DNA of 64,000 nucleotides from DASUPK01 sp963695805 (lineage in GTDB: Bacteria > Actinomycetota > Thermoleophilia > Solirubrobacterales > 70-9): the NCBI GenBank assembly GCA_963695805.1, contig CAVOHV010000008.1:1-64000 (forward strand), read 5' to 3'. The position numbers and the translations under genes are program-made. The notes below the pieces were generated by a model that was given only the letters and a program-made list of their open reading frames with translations, did not search any database and was not told where the DNA came from. Shown piece after piece: positions 49,195-58,075 of the stretch; position 1 is the first letter of the stretch, and every line of letters begins with the position of its first letter.

Positions 49195-50397
49195 TCAGGA
49201 GTGGCGCTCGAACCAGTCCGCGTAGCGATCGGCCAACGGGGCGGCGGTGAGGCCATGGGCGAAGACCGAGAGCCCCACGGTGAGGTAGACCGCGAGGACG
49301 ATCAGGTGCTCGTGGGGAAGCTGCGAATCCTCGATGACGATCACCGCGAAGACGATCGAGGCCAGGCCGCGGGGGCCGAACCAGGCGAGAAACCCGAGCG
49401 TCGACAGCCGAACGTGTGAGTCGAGCATTGAGATCGCAACGGGAACCATTCGCACGACCGTCAGGCTGAGGACCGCGTAGAGGGCAAGCTTCCAATCCAG
49501 ATCGCCGAGCGCCGGCCCGAGCAGGATCGCCCCGAAGACGACGAAGGTGACCCCGCTGAGCACGCCCCCGACCTCCTCGGTTAGTCGGTTCATCTCCCCA
49601 GGGTCGCGCTTGACCACTGCCCTGAAGACGATCCCGGCCACGAAGGCCGCGATGAAGCCCGATCCGTCGAGCGCGCTGGCGGTGCCGTAGGCGAGGACGG
49701 CGCCGGCGGCCGGGATCACCTGGCGCCAGGCACCGGCGATCAGATTCCTCTCGCCCGCATAGACGACCACGGCTCCGACCACCAGCGCGGCGACCACCCC
49801 GCCGACGATCCCGTAACCGACCTCCTCGAACAGAAGGGTGGCCCCGGTTCGTCCCCCGGAAATACCCGATTGGACGTCGGCGGCCGCCACAGCCGCAAAG
49901 AGCAGCGGCACGCAGATTCCGTCATTGAGCCCGCTCTCGACGTTCAGGCCCTGGCGGATCCGGGTCGGGACGCGCGGCTCGGTGACCACGGCCTGACCGA
50001 GGGCCGCGTCGGTCGGCGCCAGGACCACCCCGACGATCACGGCCTCCCAGAACGTCAACTCGCCGAAGATCACGGCGGCAGCGAGCGCTCCGAGTGCGAT
50101 CGTCAGCGGCAGCCCGATCCCGAGCAGCCGCAGCGGAATCGACGCGCCACGTCGCAAGGCCCTGAGGTCGATGCTCGAGGCATCCGAGAAGAGCACGAGC
50201 GCCAGCGTCGCCTCGGCCAGCGCTCGTTCGGTCGAGCTGGTGCTCGCGATGTTGATCTCGTCGAGGACCTTGGGGCCGACGATGAGCCCGATCGCGACGA
50301 ACACCATCGCGGGCGTGACCGGCGATCCCGACAACCGCTTCGAGACAGCGGCGACGGCGATCAGCGCCAGCGCCACGGTCGTCAGTGACCAGTCCAT
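49195..50397 (-). CDS. Na+(K+)/H+ antiporter, CPA1/NhaP type
   Basis: This 400-residue protein has about 12-13 membrane segments. Core motifs are LVLFSDASSIDLRALRR (fourth/fifth helix region), GVVLAPTDAALGQAVV and the ion-binding NVESGLNDGICVPLLFA, with the conserved Asn-Asp pair; GFLAWFGPRGLASIVFA is the late CPA1 motif. It exchanges monovalent cations for protons across the cell membrane. It has no C-terminal regulatory domain, so it is shorter than many homologues. It is convergent with the exported-protein cluster. Confidence 0.93.
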   Translation of the reverse strand: MDWSLTTVALALIAVAAVSKRLSGSPVTPAMVFVAIGLIVGPKVLDEINIASTSSTERALAEATLALVLFSDASSIDLRALRRGASIPLRLLGIGLPLTIALGALAAAVIFGELTFWEAVIVGVVLAPTDAALGQAVVTEPRVPTRIRQGLNVESGLNDGICVPLLFAAVAAADVQSGISGGRTGATLLFEEVGYGIVGGVVAALVVGAVVVYAGERNLIAGAWRQVIPAAGAVLAYGTASALDGSGFIAAFVAGIVFRAVVKRDPGEMNRLTEEVGGVLSGVTFVVFGAILLGPALGDLDWKLALYAVLSLTVVRMVPVAISMLDSHVRLSTLGFLAWFGPRGLASIVFAVIVIEDSQLPHEHLIVLAVYLTVGLSVFAHGLTAAPLADRYADWFERHS

Positions 50398-50482
50398 AGC
50401 GCCTATCCGGCGGTGATCGGGGCGGTCATCGACAGATCGGCAGCGGGTCTACCGAGTGGCGAAGGCGCCTTCGCCGACGTGT

Positions 50483-50856
50483 CTAGGTACCGCTTTCGGC
50501 GAGCCAAACCTTCGCGTCCGCCAGCTCGGCCACCGGGAACGCCTTCGCCTTGCCGGGGAGCAGGAACGACAGCGCCCGCATCGCGGGGCGCATCCAGCTC
50601 TCGTCGCTGACCACCGCGACGCGGTCGAACGAGCTTGCAAAGCGGGCGCGGAAGCCCGTGTCAGCGGTCATCGCGTCGCCCTCGACCTCGCGGGCCTCCG
50701 GCCCGAGCAGATAGAGCAGGCGGATCTTCTGGCCCTCGGCCATCTCGCTCCGTAGCAGCGGCTCGACCTGCTTCTCCCAGTCGTCGTCCTCGACCTCGCC
50801 GATCGCCTCGAAACCAATCGTTCCGGGGGCATGTCCTCGATCCTTCGCAGAGACAT
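50483..50856 (-). pseudogene. SpoIIAA-like (STAS-related) protein, frameshifted
   Basis: With the ATG at 50856 (GGAGCAGGCAAGG upstream) the frame gives LRRIEDMPP. The homologous continuation GTIGFEAIGEVEDDDWEKQV, GQKIRLLYLLGPEAREVEGD, SSFDRVAVVSDESWMRPAMR and KAFPVAELADAKVWLAE lies one frame over. A single G missing from the run at about 50825-50829 would restore a protein of about 124 residues like the one at 39395. Either a recent mutation or an assembly error. Confidence 0.75.
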
Positions 50857-50913
50857 CCTTGCCTGCTCCCTTCGACTCGTGGGTCGGCCGAGCCTATACC
50901 CAAAGCGGTGCCT

Positions 50914-51990
50914 TCAGCGCCCGGGAACCTCCAGCTTTCGGGTGAGCGTCTTCACGTTGCCCTGACCGTCCTCGACCGTCAGCTTCACGGCGATCTTCTT
51001 CCCGGCGAGGCCGTGGCCGACCGGGAAGGCAAGGGTGCGCTTCCCCGGCGCATAGCCCTTGGTGCGACGCTTGGTTCGCACCTTCTTGCCGCGCCGCAGC
51101 ACGCCACTCACGGCGACGTACTCGTGGGCCTTGACCCGCGCCTTCAGGAGAGCCTTCGAGCCGCTGAGGTCGAAATGGGTGGAGGCGAGCGACGCTGCGA
51201 CCGTGGAGTCGACCTGCTCGCCAGGACGGAGCTCATAGAACCCCTGGGGCGGATTGGCATTGACGACCCGACCGGGCTCGCAGGTGGCGCGGAACGGCGC
51301 GAAACGGGTCGTTGGATGATGAGGTGTGAACCGATAGACCCCACGGGGCACCACGGGCCAGACGACGCCGCCGTCGATCGAGGACTCGGTCCGCGAGGGA
51401 TCCGGAACCACGAACTCGTTGAAATAGGTCGGGTTGGGCAATGCCGGATTCGCGCTGGCCGTCGCACCCGCGACGCCGTGGGCTCCGTAGGCGACGAAGT
51501 CGTTGAAGCTCGCACCGCGCACGTTCACGGTGCTGAAGGTCGAGACCACTGCGCAGTCGACCAGCTCGTTGTTGGCGTCGCGAGGAACCGACAGGATCGC
51601 CGCAAGGCCGTTGTAGGCGGCGTCAGTCGGCATCTGGAAGTTGACGCGCTGGAGGGCCCTACCCTGGCTGACATAGGTCTGGAGGTAGATCCGGTGGTGG
51701 CCGACGGCGTCGGCATACGGCGTGAAGATCGTGCCGTCGGAAACCAGGAGGTCGTAGCTGCCATCGGGCCCTGTCTGCGCGCTCAGGCCCGGGAGCTCCG
51801 CGACCCGAACCGTGGCGCCCGGGATCGGGGTCTGGTCGTCAAACGTATAGACAGTCCCGCGTACGTGGACTGGCGCTAGGGCCTTCTTCTTCGCCAGCGC
51901 GCCATCAGCAGCGATGACGCAGAGCAGCGCGAACAGCGCGGTTGCAATGACGGCCACCCTGCGGGCGTGGGCATGACGAGTCCTGGACAT
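50914..51990 (-). CDS. Secreted protein with carboxypeptidase-regulatory-like domain
   Basis: At 358 residues, a signal peptide (VAVIATALFALLCVIAADGA) is followed by a CarboxypepD_reg-type beta-sandwich (VRGTVYTFDDQTPIPGATVR, GPDGSYDLLVSDG, about 45-110). About 180 residues of unknown type with scattered Cys follow, then a C-terminal Ig-like, Lys-rich region ending TVEDGQGNVKTLTRKLEV. It is probably surface-associated; enzymatic function is unknown. An alternative TTG start at 52002 adds four residues. Confidence 0.75.
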   Translation of the reverse strand: MSRTRHAHARRVAVIATALFALLCVIAADGALAKKKALAPVHVRGTVYTFDDQTPIPGATVRVAELPGLSAQTGPDGSYDLLVSDGTIFTPYADAVGHHRIYLQTYVSQGRALQRVNFQMPTDAAYNGLAAILSVPRDANNELVDCAVVSTFSTVNVRGASFNDFVAYGAHGVAGATASANPALPNPTYFNEFVVPDPSRTESSIDGGVVWPVVPRGVYRFTPHHPTTRFAPFRATCEPGRVVNANPPQGFYELRPGEQVDSTVAASLASTHFDLSGSKALLKARVKAHEYVAVSGVLRRGKKVRTKRRTKGYAPGKRTLAFPVGHGLAGKKIAVKLTVEDGQGNVKTLTRKLEVPGR

Positions 51991-51998
51991 CTCCCTAG

Positions 51999-52478
51999 TC
52001 AATCATCGTGAACCAGGACGACGGGGCATGAGGCGTGCTTCGCAACAGCGTTTGAGGTACTGCCCTCCAACCTTGCGCGGAGGCCGCTCAGTCCCCTCGA
52101 GCCGACGACGATGGCGGCCACGTCTCGCTGACGGGCCAGCTCGACAATCGCGTCGGCCACATTGCCCTCATCGGCCACGGCGAGCGCCTCGGACTGAAGT
52201 CCCAGGGACTTCGCCAGCTCAACCCCCTCGCTTGCCACGCGGTCGGCGTGAGCCCTCGATGCGTCGTCAACCGACCGGGCGGCTGCGGGATCCACGGGCT
52301 CGGGCCCGAAGCCCGTGGGGTCCGCTGTCATCGCGCTGGCCTCGTATGCAAGACCGGGCTCCCACACCGTCACCACCAGTGCCAGGCGGGACCCGAAGAG
52401 CTCGGCGGCTTCACGGACAGCCCGACGCGCCGTGTCCGAGCCGTCGTAACCAATGAGGATCGGCGCAGCAGACGTCAT
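51999..52478 (-). CDS. Universal stress protein (UspA family)
   Basis: This 159-residue protein runs from the ATG at 52478, matching the family start PILIGYDGSDTARRAVREAA. The ATP-binding loop near the end is VVGSRGLSGLRARLEGSTSN (G-2X-G-9X-G-S/T), and it closes with ASCPVVLVHD. It is an ATP-binding stress protein. It ends 8 bp before the next minus-strand gene's start. Longer N-terminal extensions would run through the divergent promoter region. Confidence 0.92.
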   Translation of the reverse strand: MTSAAPILIGYDGSDTARRAVREAAELFGSRLALVVTVWEPGLAYEASAMTADPTGFGPEPVDPAAARSVDDASRAHADRVASEGVELAKSLGLQSEALAVADEGNVADAIVELARQRDVAAIVVGSRGLSGLRARLEGSTSNAVAKHASCPVVLVHDD

Positions 52479-52652
52479 CCGTGCGGGCGGCTCGGCGCCA
52501 GGTATTTCAAGCCCAAATGGCACGACATCGCCCAAGGAGTATCCCGCCGCGGAGCGCGGCTTTCCACGCCGCCATGGTCGATCTGAACCGGTCCCATTCG
52601 TCGTATGGGTGAAACGGCATAAAGCGCGTTCGGCGCTTGGGAAGGAAGAACG

Positions 52653-53432
52653 ATGGAAACCGAAAGCAAGAGCCAGAAGATTGCCGTCACGGGCGCCACC
52701 GGCCGGGTCGGGTCGCCCCTCGTCGAGATCCTCGAGCGGCGCGGACACGATGTCGTCCCGATCGCGCGCTCCAAGGGCATCGACGTGATCAGCCGCGAGG
52801 GCCTCGACGAGGCGCTCGCCGGGGTCGACACCATCATCGATACCGCGACGTGGCCGACGCCCGATCAGCAGGAGGCGACGGAGTTCTTCACCACTTCAGC
52901 ACGGAACCTGCAGCGTGCCGGCGCTGAGGCCGGTGCGAGGGGGATCGTCGTCGTCTCGATCATCGGCATCGACAAGTTCCAGGGCGGCTACAACGCGGCG
53001 AAGGTCGCGCAGGAGCAGACGCTGCTCGAAGGCCCGCTTCCGGTCCGGATTGTTCGCGCTGCCCAGTTCCACGAGTTCTTCGACCCCTTCGTCGGGTGGA
53101 TGACCCGAGATGGCGTCGCCTACCTGCCCGAAATGCGAACACAGCCCGTGGCCGCTCGCGTCGTCGCCGAGACCCTCGCCGACGCCGCCGAGGAGCCGGA
53201 GATCGAGAACGGCAGGATCACCGAGGTCGCCGGTCCGCAGGAGGAGCGTCTCGCCGATGTGGCCGCCGCGCTCTTTGCCAGCCGAGGCGACTCGATCGAG
53301 ATCCGCGAGAGCCGTCAGCCGGGTGACCCAGACGCGGCGGCGTATGCGGACGGAGCCGTGCTGCCCAACCCGGGTGCGAAGCTCGCCGGCCCCAGCTTCG
53401 AAGAGTGGCTCGCGGCATTGGCCACGGCCTGA
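52653..53432 (+). CDS. NmrA-like/atypical SDR NAD(P)-binding protein
   Basis: This 259-residue protein's N-terminus is KIAVTGATGRVGSPLVEILE, the GxxGxxG NAD(P) site. Further segments are VDTIIDTATWPTPDQQEATE, IVVVSIIGIDKFQGGYNAAK (a Tyr/Lys pair in place of the classic YxxxK), and HEFFDPFVGWMTRDGVAYLP. It belongs to the atypical SDR group that includes NmrA, quinone-oxidoreductase-like and sugar-epimerase-like proteins. Ribosome site GGAAGGA. It is convergent with the DUF2252 gene. Confidence 0.9.
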   Translation: METESKSQKIAVTGATGRVGSPLVEILERRGHDVVPIARSKGIDVISREGLDEALAGVDTIIDTATWPTPDQQEATEFFTTSARNLQRAGAEAGARGIVVVSIIGIDKFQGGYNAAKVAQEQTLLEGPLPVRIVRAAQFHEFFDPFVGWMTRDGVAYLPEMRTQPVAARVVAETLADAAEEPEIENGRITEVAGPQEERLADVAAALFASRGDSIEIRESRQPGDPDAAAYADGAVLPNPGAKLAGPSFEEWLAALATA

Positions 53433-53439
53433 GCTGAGG

Positions 53440-54885
53440 TCAAACCCCGGACTCGACGGCGACCTCGCCTGCTGAGACGGCGTCAGCCAATCGCTGGTGG
53501 TCGAGCTCGTTTTGATCGGCGTACGCCGCGGAGAAGCGGGCGATCGCCCTGTCGAAGTTCGAGCCTCTCCCCAGGTAGGCGGCGATCGCCAGTCGATCGC
53601 CGGAGCGGGCGTGCGCGCGGGCCAGAGACCACCCGCAGGCCCGCGTGTAGGCGTGCAGGCCCGATTCGGTCATCCCCGACAGGTCGATCGACGCCTTCCA
53701 GTCCCATAGCTGGCGGACATAGAAGTCGTGCTCGTCGCCGTCAAGGCCTTCGCTTCGCTGCCAGCTCAGGAAAAGGTCAATCGCCGCATGCGAGATCCGC
53801 TGGCCGCGCACGACCCGCTCACCGTGGTTCTCGAACTCGCTCGCGCCCAGGTGAGGCTCGAGCACCGACGCCCGTGCCTCCTTCGCCTGCAATACGAGCG
53901 GGTCCTTCCCGTCGCGGCCGACCAACAGGAATATCCAGGCGCGCGTGCCGACGCTCCCAACGCCGACGACCTTGCGGGCCATGTCGACGAACTCGTATGT
54001 CCCGAAGAGATAGCGCCGATCCTCGTCGAGGCTGGCGGCATACTCATCCAGCAGCTCCCGAACGTATTCGGTCTCGTCCCGAGCGTCGACCGGGTCAAAC
54101 AGCTCGCGGAGTGGAACCACCAGTGGCGGGACGCTGCGGAAGCGCAGCTTGCCGTCGACCCGCTCGGTGAGTTTTTTGACCGCCCGCAGGCTCGTCTTGC
54201 GCCGTGCCTTGGCGAACGGTTTCGCGAACACGATCCGCCCCTGCTTGCCCAGCTTCCCGCCGAAGCGATCGACCAGCTCACTCGCATTGAGGCGGTCGTA
54301 CCAGACGTCGAGGTGACTCTCGCCCGCAAAGCCGCGCATCCCCTCCCGATATTCCCGCACGCAAGCAGTCACGATCCGCTGCCGGCGATCCGCCGGGAGC
54401 CCGACATCGCGGCCGGCAATCTCGGCGCTGGCCGCCATCCGCTTGACGTCCCACTCCCACGGGCCGGGCAGCGTCTCGTCGAAGTCGTTCGGGCCGAAGA
54501 CGAGTCTGCGGTCCTGAGCTGCAAATCCGCCGAAGTTCGAGATGTGGGCATCGCCGCAGGCCTGCACGACGATCCCCGAGTCCGGCGTCGTGGCGAGGTC
54601 GGCCGCCATCACGGCCGCGGCGCCACGGTAGAACGTGAACGGCGACACAAGCATCCGCCCGTGTCGAATCGGGACGAGCTCCTGCACGCGCGAGGCGGCC
54701 TGGGCCCCGAGCACCGCGACAGGATCGGGCCGGTCCGACGCCGGGGACCACTCCCCGTGAGCTGACCGGGGAGTCTTGCGACGGGCGGCGCGCCCACGCT
54801 CCGCGGACTCCCCGGACTGCAGCGTTGCGTGAGCCGTGACGGTCACGCGAACGCTGGAGGAAACATCGTGACGCTGGTTTGACAT
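53440..54885 (-). CDS. DUF2252 protein
   Basis: At 481 residues, core family motifs are LVSPFTFYRGAAAVMAADLA, VQACGDAHISNFGGFAAQDR, FGPNDFDETLPGPWEWDVKR and SGDRLAIAAYLGRGSNFDRA. The fold resembles aminoglycoside-phosphotransferase/kinase-like proteins, and the GDAHxxNF motif looks like a kinase catalytic loop; activity is not established. A polar, low-complexity N-terminus of about 50 residues precedes it. It is divergent from the hydrolase at 54929 with only 43 bp between. Confidence 0.92.
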   Translation of the reverse strand: MSNQRHDVSSSVRVTVTAHATLQSGESAERGRAARRKTPRSAHGEWSPASDRPDPVAVLGAQAASRVQELVPIRHGRMLVSPFTFYRGAAAVMAADLATTPDSGIVVQACGDAHISNFGGFAAQDRRLVFGPNDFDETLPGPWEWDVKRMAASAEIAGRDVGLPADRRQRIVTACVREYREGMRGFAGESHLDVWYDRLNASELVDRFGGKLGKQGRIVFAKPFAKARRKTSLRAVKKLTERVDGKLRFRSVPPLVVPLRELFDPVDARDETEYVRELLDEYAASLDEDRRYLFGTYEFVDMARKVVGVGSVGTRAWIFLLVGRDGKDPLVLQAKEARASVLEPHLGASEFENHGERVVRGQRISHAAIDLFLSWQRSEGLDGDEHDFYVRQLWDWKASIDLSGMTESGLHAYTRACGWSLARAHARSGDRLAIAAYLGRGSNFDRAIARFSAAYADQNELDHQRLADAVSAGEVAVESGV

Positions 54886-54928
54886 TTCGGCATAGGATCG
54901 CGCGACTTAACCGGAGGAGGAGACGACC

Positions 54929-55612
54929 ATGGCAACCCAAAACGTAGTCCTCGTTCACGGAGGTTTCGTCGACGGCTCGGGCTGGCGGCGCGTCTACGAC
55001 ATCCTGAGGAAGGACGGCTACGACGTCAGTGTCGTCCAGAATCCGACGCTGTCGCTCGATGGTGACGTGGAAGCGACCAAACAGATCATCGATGCCCAGG
55101 ACGGGCCGGTCGTCCTCGTGGGCCACTCTTACGGCGGGGCGGTGATCACCGGGGCCGGCAATGGTCCCAACGTCGCGGCGCTCGTCTATATCGCTGCCTT
55201 CGCGCCGGACGACGGCGAGTCGGTGAACACGCTCATCGCCGATCCGCCGCCCGATGCGCCCGTGCCGCCGATTCTGCCGCCACAGGACGGCTTCCTGTTC
55301 CTGGATCGGGAGAAGTTCCATGATTCCTTTGCGGGCGACGTGGACGCGGATGAGGCGGCGTTCATGGCGGATTCGCAGGTCCCGTGGGGGGTCGAGGCCC
55401 TGGGCGGCATGATCAGCGATCCGGCCTGGCGGAACAAGCCAAGCTGGTATCTCCTCACGACCGAGGACCGGATGATCCCCCCGCCGGCTCAGCAAATGAT
55501 GTCCGGGCGAGCGGGCTCAGCCGTTGAGGACGTCGCAGCCAGCCATTCGGTCTATGTCTCGCAGCCGGAAGCTGTGGCCGCAATCATCGAGAAGGCTGCT
55601 TCCGCGACGTAG
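54929..55612 (+). CDS. Alpha/beta hydrolase
   Basis: At 227 residues, it begins NVVLVHGGFVDGSGWRRVYD, nucleophile elbow VVLVGHSYGGAVIT (Ser), catalytic His in VAASHSVYVSQPE and Asp in LTTEDRMIPP. It resembles salicylate-esterase-like/plant-MES-like bacterial hydrolases often annotated as signal-peptide or esterase-like proteins. Ribosome site GGAGGAGGAG just upstream of the ATG. Substrate is unknown. Confidence 0.92.
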   Translation: MATQNVVLVHGGFVDGSGWRRVYDILRKDGYDVSVVQNPTLSLDGDVEATKQIIDAQDGPVVLVGHSYGGAVITGAGNGPNVAALVYIAAFAPDDGESVNTLIADPPPDAPVPPILPPQDGFLFLDREKFHDSFAGDVDADEAAFMADSQVPWGVEALGGMISDPAWRNKPSWYLLTTEDRMIPPPAQQMMSGRAGSAVEDVAASHSVYVSQPEAVAAIIEKAASAT

Positions 55613-55627
55613 GGGAGTCTCAGCCGC

Positions 55628-56092
55628 TTACCAGGGCTCGCCCCTGACCGGGTGGGTACCTCCCTTGACCGCCAGATCGCCGTCTCGGACCGGCTCCATG
55701 CATGCCGCGCAGACGGTGAGCGGATGAAACTCGGCGCCGCAGGTGTGCTCGAACACGACGGGCTCCGCCCCGGCATTCAGTTGCGAGTCGCCCCATTCCT
55801 TGAGCGCGAGCACGATGGGCCGCAGTTCCGCGCCGGCCTCGGTCAGGTGGTACTCGAAGCGTGGAGGATGCTCCGAGTACTGCCGTCGCTCCAGCACCCC
55901 GACCTCCTCGAGCCGGCGTAACCGAGCGGTGAGCACGTCTCTCGGCGCTCCCGTGAAACCTGCGAGATCGTTGAAGCGGACGTAGCCGTAGCCGATCTCT
56001 CGCACTATCAACAGTGAGTAGCGATCGCCGACGATCAACAGAGCGTCGGCCACCGAACAGACGCGTGGAGAAGGTTTGGTTTCTGGACTCAC
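55628..56092 (-). CDS. HxlR-family winged-helix transcriptional regulator
   Basis: This 154-residue protein runs from the GTG at 56092. The HxlR signature is CSVADALLIVGDRYSLLIVR followed by VRFNDLAGFTGAPRDVLTAR and LRRLEEVGVLERRQYSEHPP. The C-terminal extension has a Cys cluster (HTCGAEFHPLTVCAACMEPV), probably metal or thiol sensing, as in redox-responsive HxlR proteins such as QorR and HypR. It is divergent from the hydrolase at 56163 with a palindromic site between, so it probably regulates that gene and itself. Confidence 0.92.
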   Translation of the reverse strand: MSPETKPSPRVCSVADALLIVGDRYSLLIVREIGYGYVRFNDLAGFTGAPRDVLTARLRRLEEVGVLERRQYSEHPPRFEYHLTEAGAELRPIVLALKEWGDSQLNAGAEPVVFEHTCGAEFHPLTVCAACMEPVRDGDLAVKGGTHPVRGEPW

Positions 56093-56106
56093 TCTGGTAG
56101 CGTACT

Positions 56107-56152
56107 TCAGCAGTGGATTTGATCTCCAAACTGACCGAAGTGCCACTGCTGA
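56107..56152. promoter_or_regulatory. Palindromic operator candidate for the HxlR regulator
   Basis: TCAGCAGTGG (56107-56116) is the exact reverse complement of CCACTGCTGA (56143-56152), with 26 bp between. The site fills the 70-bp gap between the divergent regulator and hydrolase genes. An inner ACTTCAG/CTGACCGAAGT pair also resembles HxlR-type half sites. Confidence 0.65.
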
Positions 56153-56162
56153 CAGGAGAGCC

Positions 56163-57059
56163 ATGAGCGCGACAACCGTCAATCAGGACACACCCAAAGC
56201 CGCCCCCGACACAGGTAGCCAGCTGACGGCGCCAAACCGGTCCATCGAGGTCGACGGAGACACACTCGTCTACCGCCGGTTCGGCAACGAGCAGACCGAC
56301 CAGCCCCCCGTGGTCCTTCTGCAGCACTTCCGCGGCAACCTCGACAACTGGGACCCGATCCTCGTCGACCGAATCGCGCGGGACCGCGAGGTCATCCTGC
56401 TCGCCAACCGGGGCGTCGGCGCCTCGACCGGGATCGTCCCCGACAACGTGACCGATATGACCCGCGACGTCCTGGGGTTCGTCGACGCGCTCGGCCTCGA
56501 GCAGATCGACCTGCTCGGGTTCTCGCTCGGCGGCTACATCGCCCAGGAGCTGGCGCTGCTGCGACCGCGCCTGGTGCGACGGATCGTGCTCGCCGGCACG
56601 GCACCCCAGGGCGGCCCCGACCTCCACCGCTGGAGCGACGACGTGTACGCCCACGCAGCCGCCGACGAGGCCACGCCGGAACACGCCCTCCATGTCTTTT
56701 TCTCAGGCTCAGAGGACAGTCGCGCGAAGGGCGTGGAGTATCTGCAGCGGACGCAGAGCAGACAGGACGACCGCGACGAGCCGACGGACCTGGCGACCCG
56801 CGATGCGCAGCTCGCTGCGATCACTGCGTGGGGGATCCCCGATTCGTCGAAGCTCAATCGGTTGGCGGGAATCATCCAGCCGACCTTTGTCGCCATCGGC
56901 GACAACGACACGATGATGCACACCAAGAACAGCCAGCTCCTCGCCGATCAACTCCCCAACGCCCACGTCCGAATCTACGCAGACGCCAACCACGGCTTCC
57001 TCAACCAGTACCCGGAGCTGTTCGCCGACCACGTCAACGCGTTCCTCAACGCACGCTAG
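56163..57059 (+). CDS. Alpha/beta hydrolase, HxlR-controlled
   Basis: This 298-residue protein runs from the ATG at 56163 (ACAGGAGAG upstream). Features are VVLLQHFRGNLDNWDPILVD, nucleophile elbow LLGFSLGGYIAQELALLRPR (Ser), Asp in FVAIGDNDTMMHTKNSQLL and His in ADANHGFLNQYPE. It belongs to the haloperoxidase/dienelactone-hydrolase-like alpha/beta group without a cap domain of obvious type. Divergent HxlR regulation suggests induction by quinone, aldehyde or redox stress. Confidence 0.92.
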   Translation: MSATTVNQDTPKAAPDTGSQLTAPNRSIEVDGDTLVYRRFGNEQTDQPPVVLLQHFRGNLDNWDPILVDRIARDREVILLANRGVGASTGIVPDNVTDMTRDVLGFVDALGLEQIDLLGFSLGGYIAQELALLRPRLVRRIVLAGTAPQGGPDLHRWSDDVYAHAAADEATPEHALHVFFSGSEDSRAKGVEYLQRTQSRQDDRDEPTDLATRDAQLAAITAWGIPDSSKLNRLAGIIQPTFVAIGDNDTMMHTKNSQLLADQLPNAHVRIYADANHGFLNQYPELFADHVNAFLNAR

Positions 57060-57171
57060 AAGGGGACAACGAAGCGACGGGTCAAGCCACGAGTGAGACC
57101 GCCTTCAGCATCGCAGGCGGGTGGCGCTTTGAATAGAAGGCCCTGACCACCGCGATACGAGAGGAACCCTG

Positions 57172-58029
57172 ATGCCTGGTCTGAACCTAGACATCTTCAA
57201 CGCCGGATACCGACCCGTTCCGAGCGCGGTCCCCGTCTGGCCGGATGGGCGGCAAGCGACCTGGCCAGCGACGACTTCGACGCTTATCTCCGGCGAACGT
57301 GACGGAGTGCTCGTCGACGCGCTCGTGACGAAGAGCGAGTCGCAGGAGCTGGCGGACTGGTTGGCGACCGCCGGAAAGAACCTGACCGAGGTCTACATCA
57401 CCCACGCTCACGGGGATCACTTCTTCGGACTCAACACCGTCCTTAACAAGTTCCCGAAGGCGCGGGCCGTCGCGCTCCCGGAGCTCGTGCCGTTGCTTGC
57501 CGAACAGACGACGCCCGAGTGGATGCAGATCTGGAACAGCTTCTTCCCTGACCAGCTGTTCGAGAAGCCGGCAGTGCCGGTCGCGCTCGACAAGCCGGAG
57601 CTCGAGGTTGAGGGCCTTGCGCTCCACGTGCTCAAGCTGGGACAGAGCGATGTGGCCGATTCGACCGCTGTCCACGTCCCCGACCTCGACACGCTTCTTC
57701 CCGGCGACGTCATCTACAACGGCATCCACCTCTGGATGTACCAGTCCGATCACGCGCAGCGAATGGACTGGATCGAGACGGTGAACGAGGTCGAGAAGCT
57801 CGGCGTGAAGACGATCATCGCCGGGCACACCGACCCCGCGGCTCCGGACAATGACGCAGGACGCCTGATCGAGGCCTCCCGGCAGTACATCTACGACTTC
57901 GACGAGGCGGTCGCGTCGAGTAGCGGCGGTGAGGAGGTCGTCTCGAAGATGACAGCCAAGTATCCGGATCTCGGCAATCCCTACACCTTGTGGCTGGCCG
58001 CCTACACCCAGCCGTACGGGGACAATTGA
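57172..58029 (+). CDS. MBL-fold metallo-hydrolase
   Basis: This 285-residue protein's active site is YITHAHGDHFFGLNTVLNKF (HxHxDH), with DLDTLLPGDVIYNGIHLW and TIIAGHTDPAAPD supplying further ligands. The N-terminus TSTLISGERDGVLVDALVTK is typical of the class. It is 112 bp downstream of the hydrolase and may be in the same transcript. The substrate is likely a lactone, thioester or small ester, but the sequence does not show which. Confidence 0.92.
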   Translation: MPGLNLDIFNAGYRPVPSAVPVWPDGRQATWPATTSTLISGERDGVLVDALVTKSESQELADWLATAGKNLTEVYITHAHGDHFFGLNTVLNKFPKARAVALPELVPLLAEQTTPEWMQIWNSFFPDQLFEKPAVPVALDKPELEVEGLALHVLKLGQSDVADSTAVHVPDLDTLLPGDVIYNGIHLWMYQSDHAQRMDWIETVNEVEKLGVKTIIAGHTDPAAPDNDAGRLIEASRQYIYDFDEAVASSSGGEEVVSKMTAKYPDLGNPYTLWLAAYTQPYGDN

Positions 58030-58075
58030 CTGCCGCAGATCAGACCCCGGACGCAACTTCGGCAAGGAGCTAACC

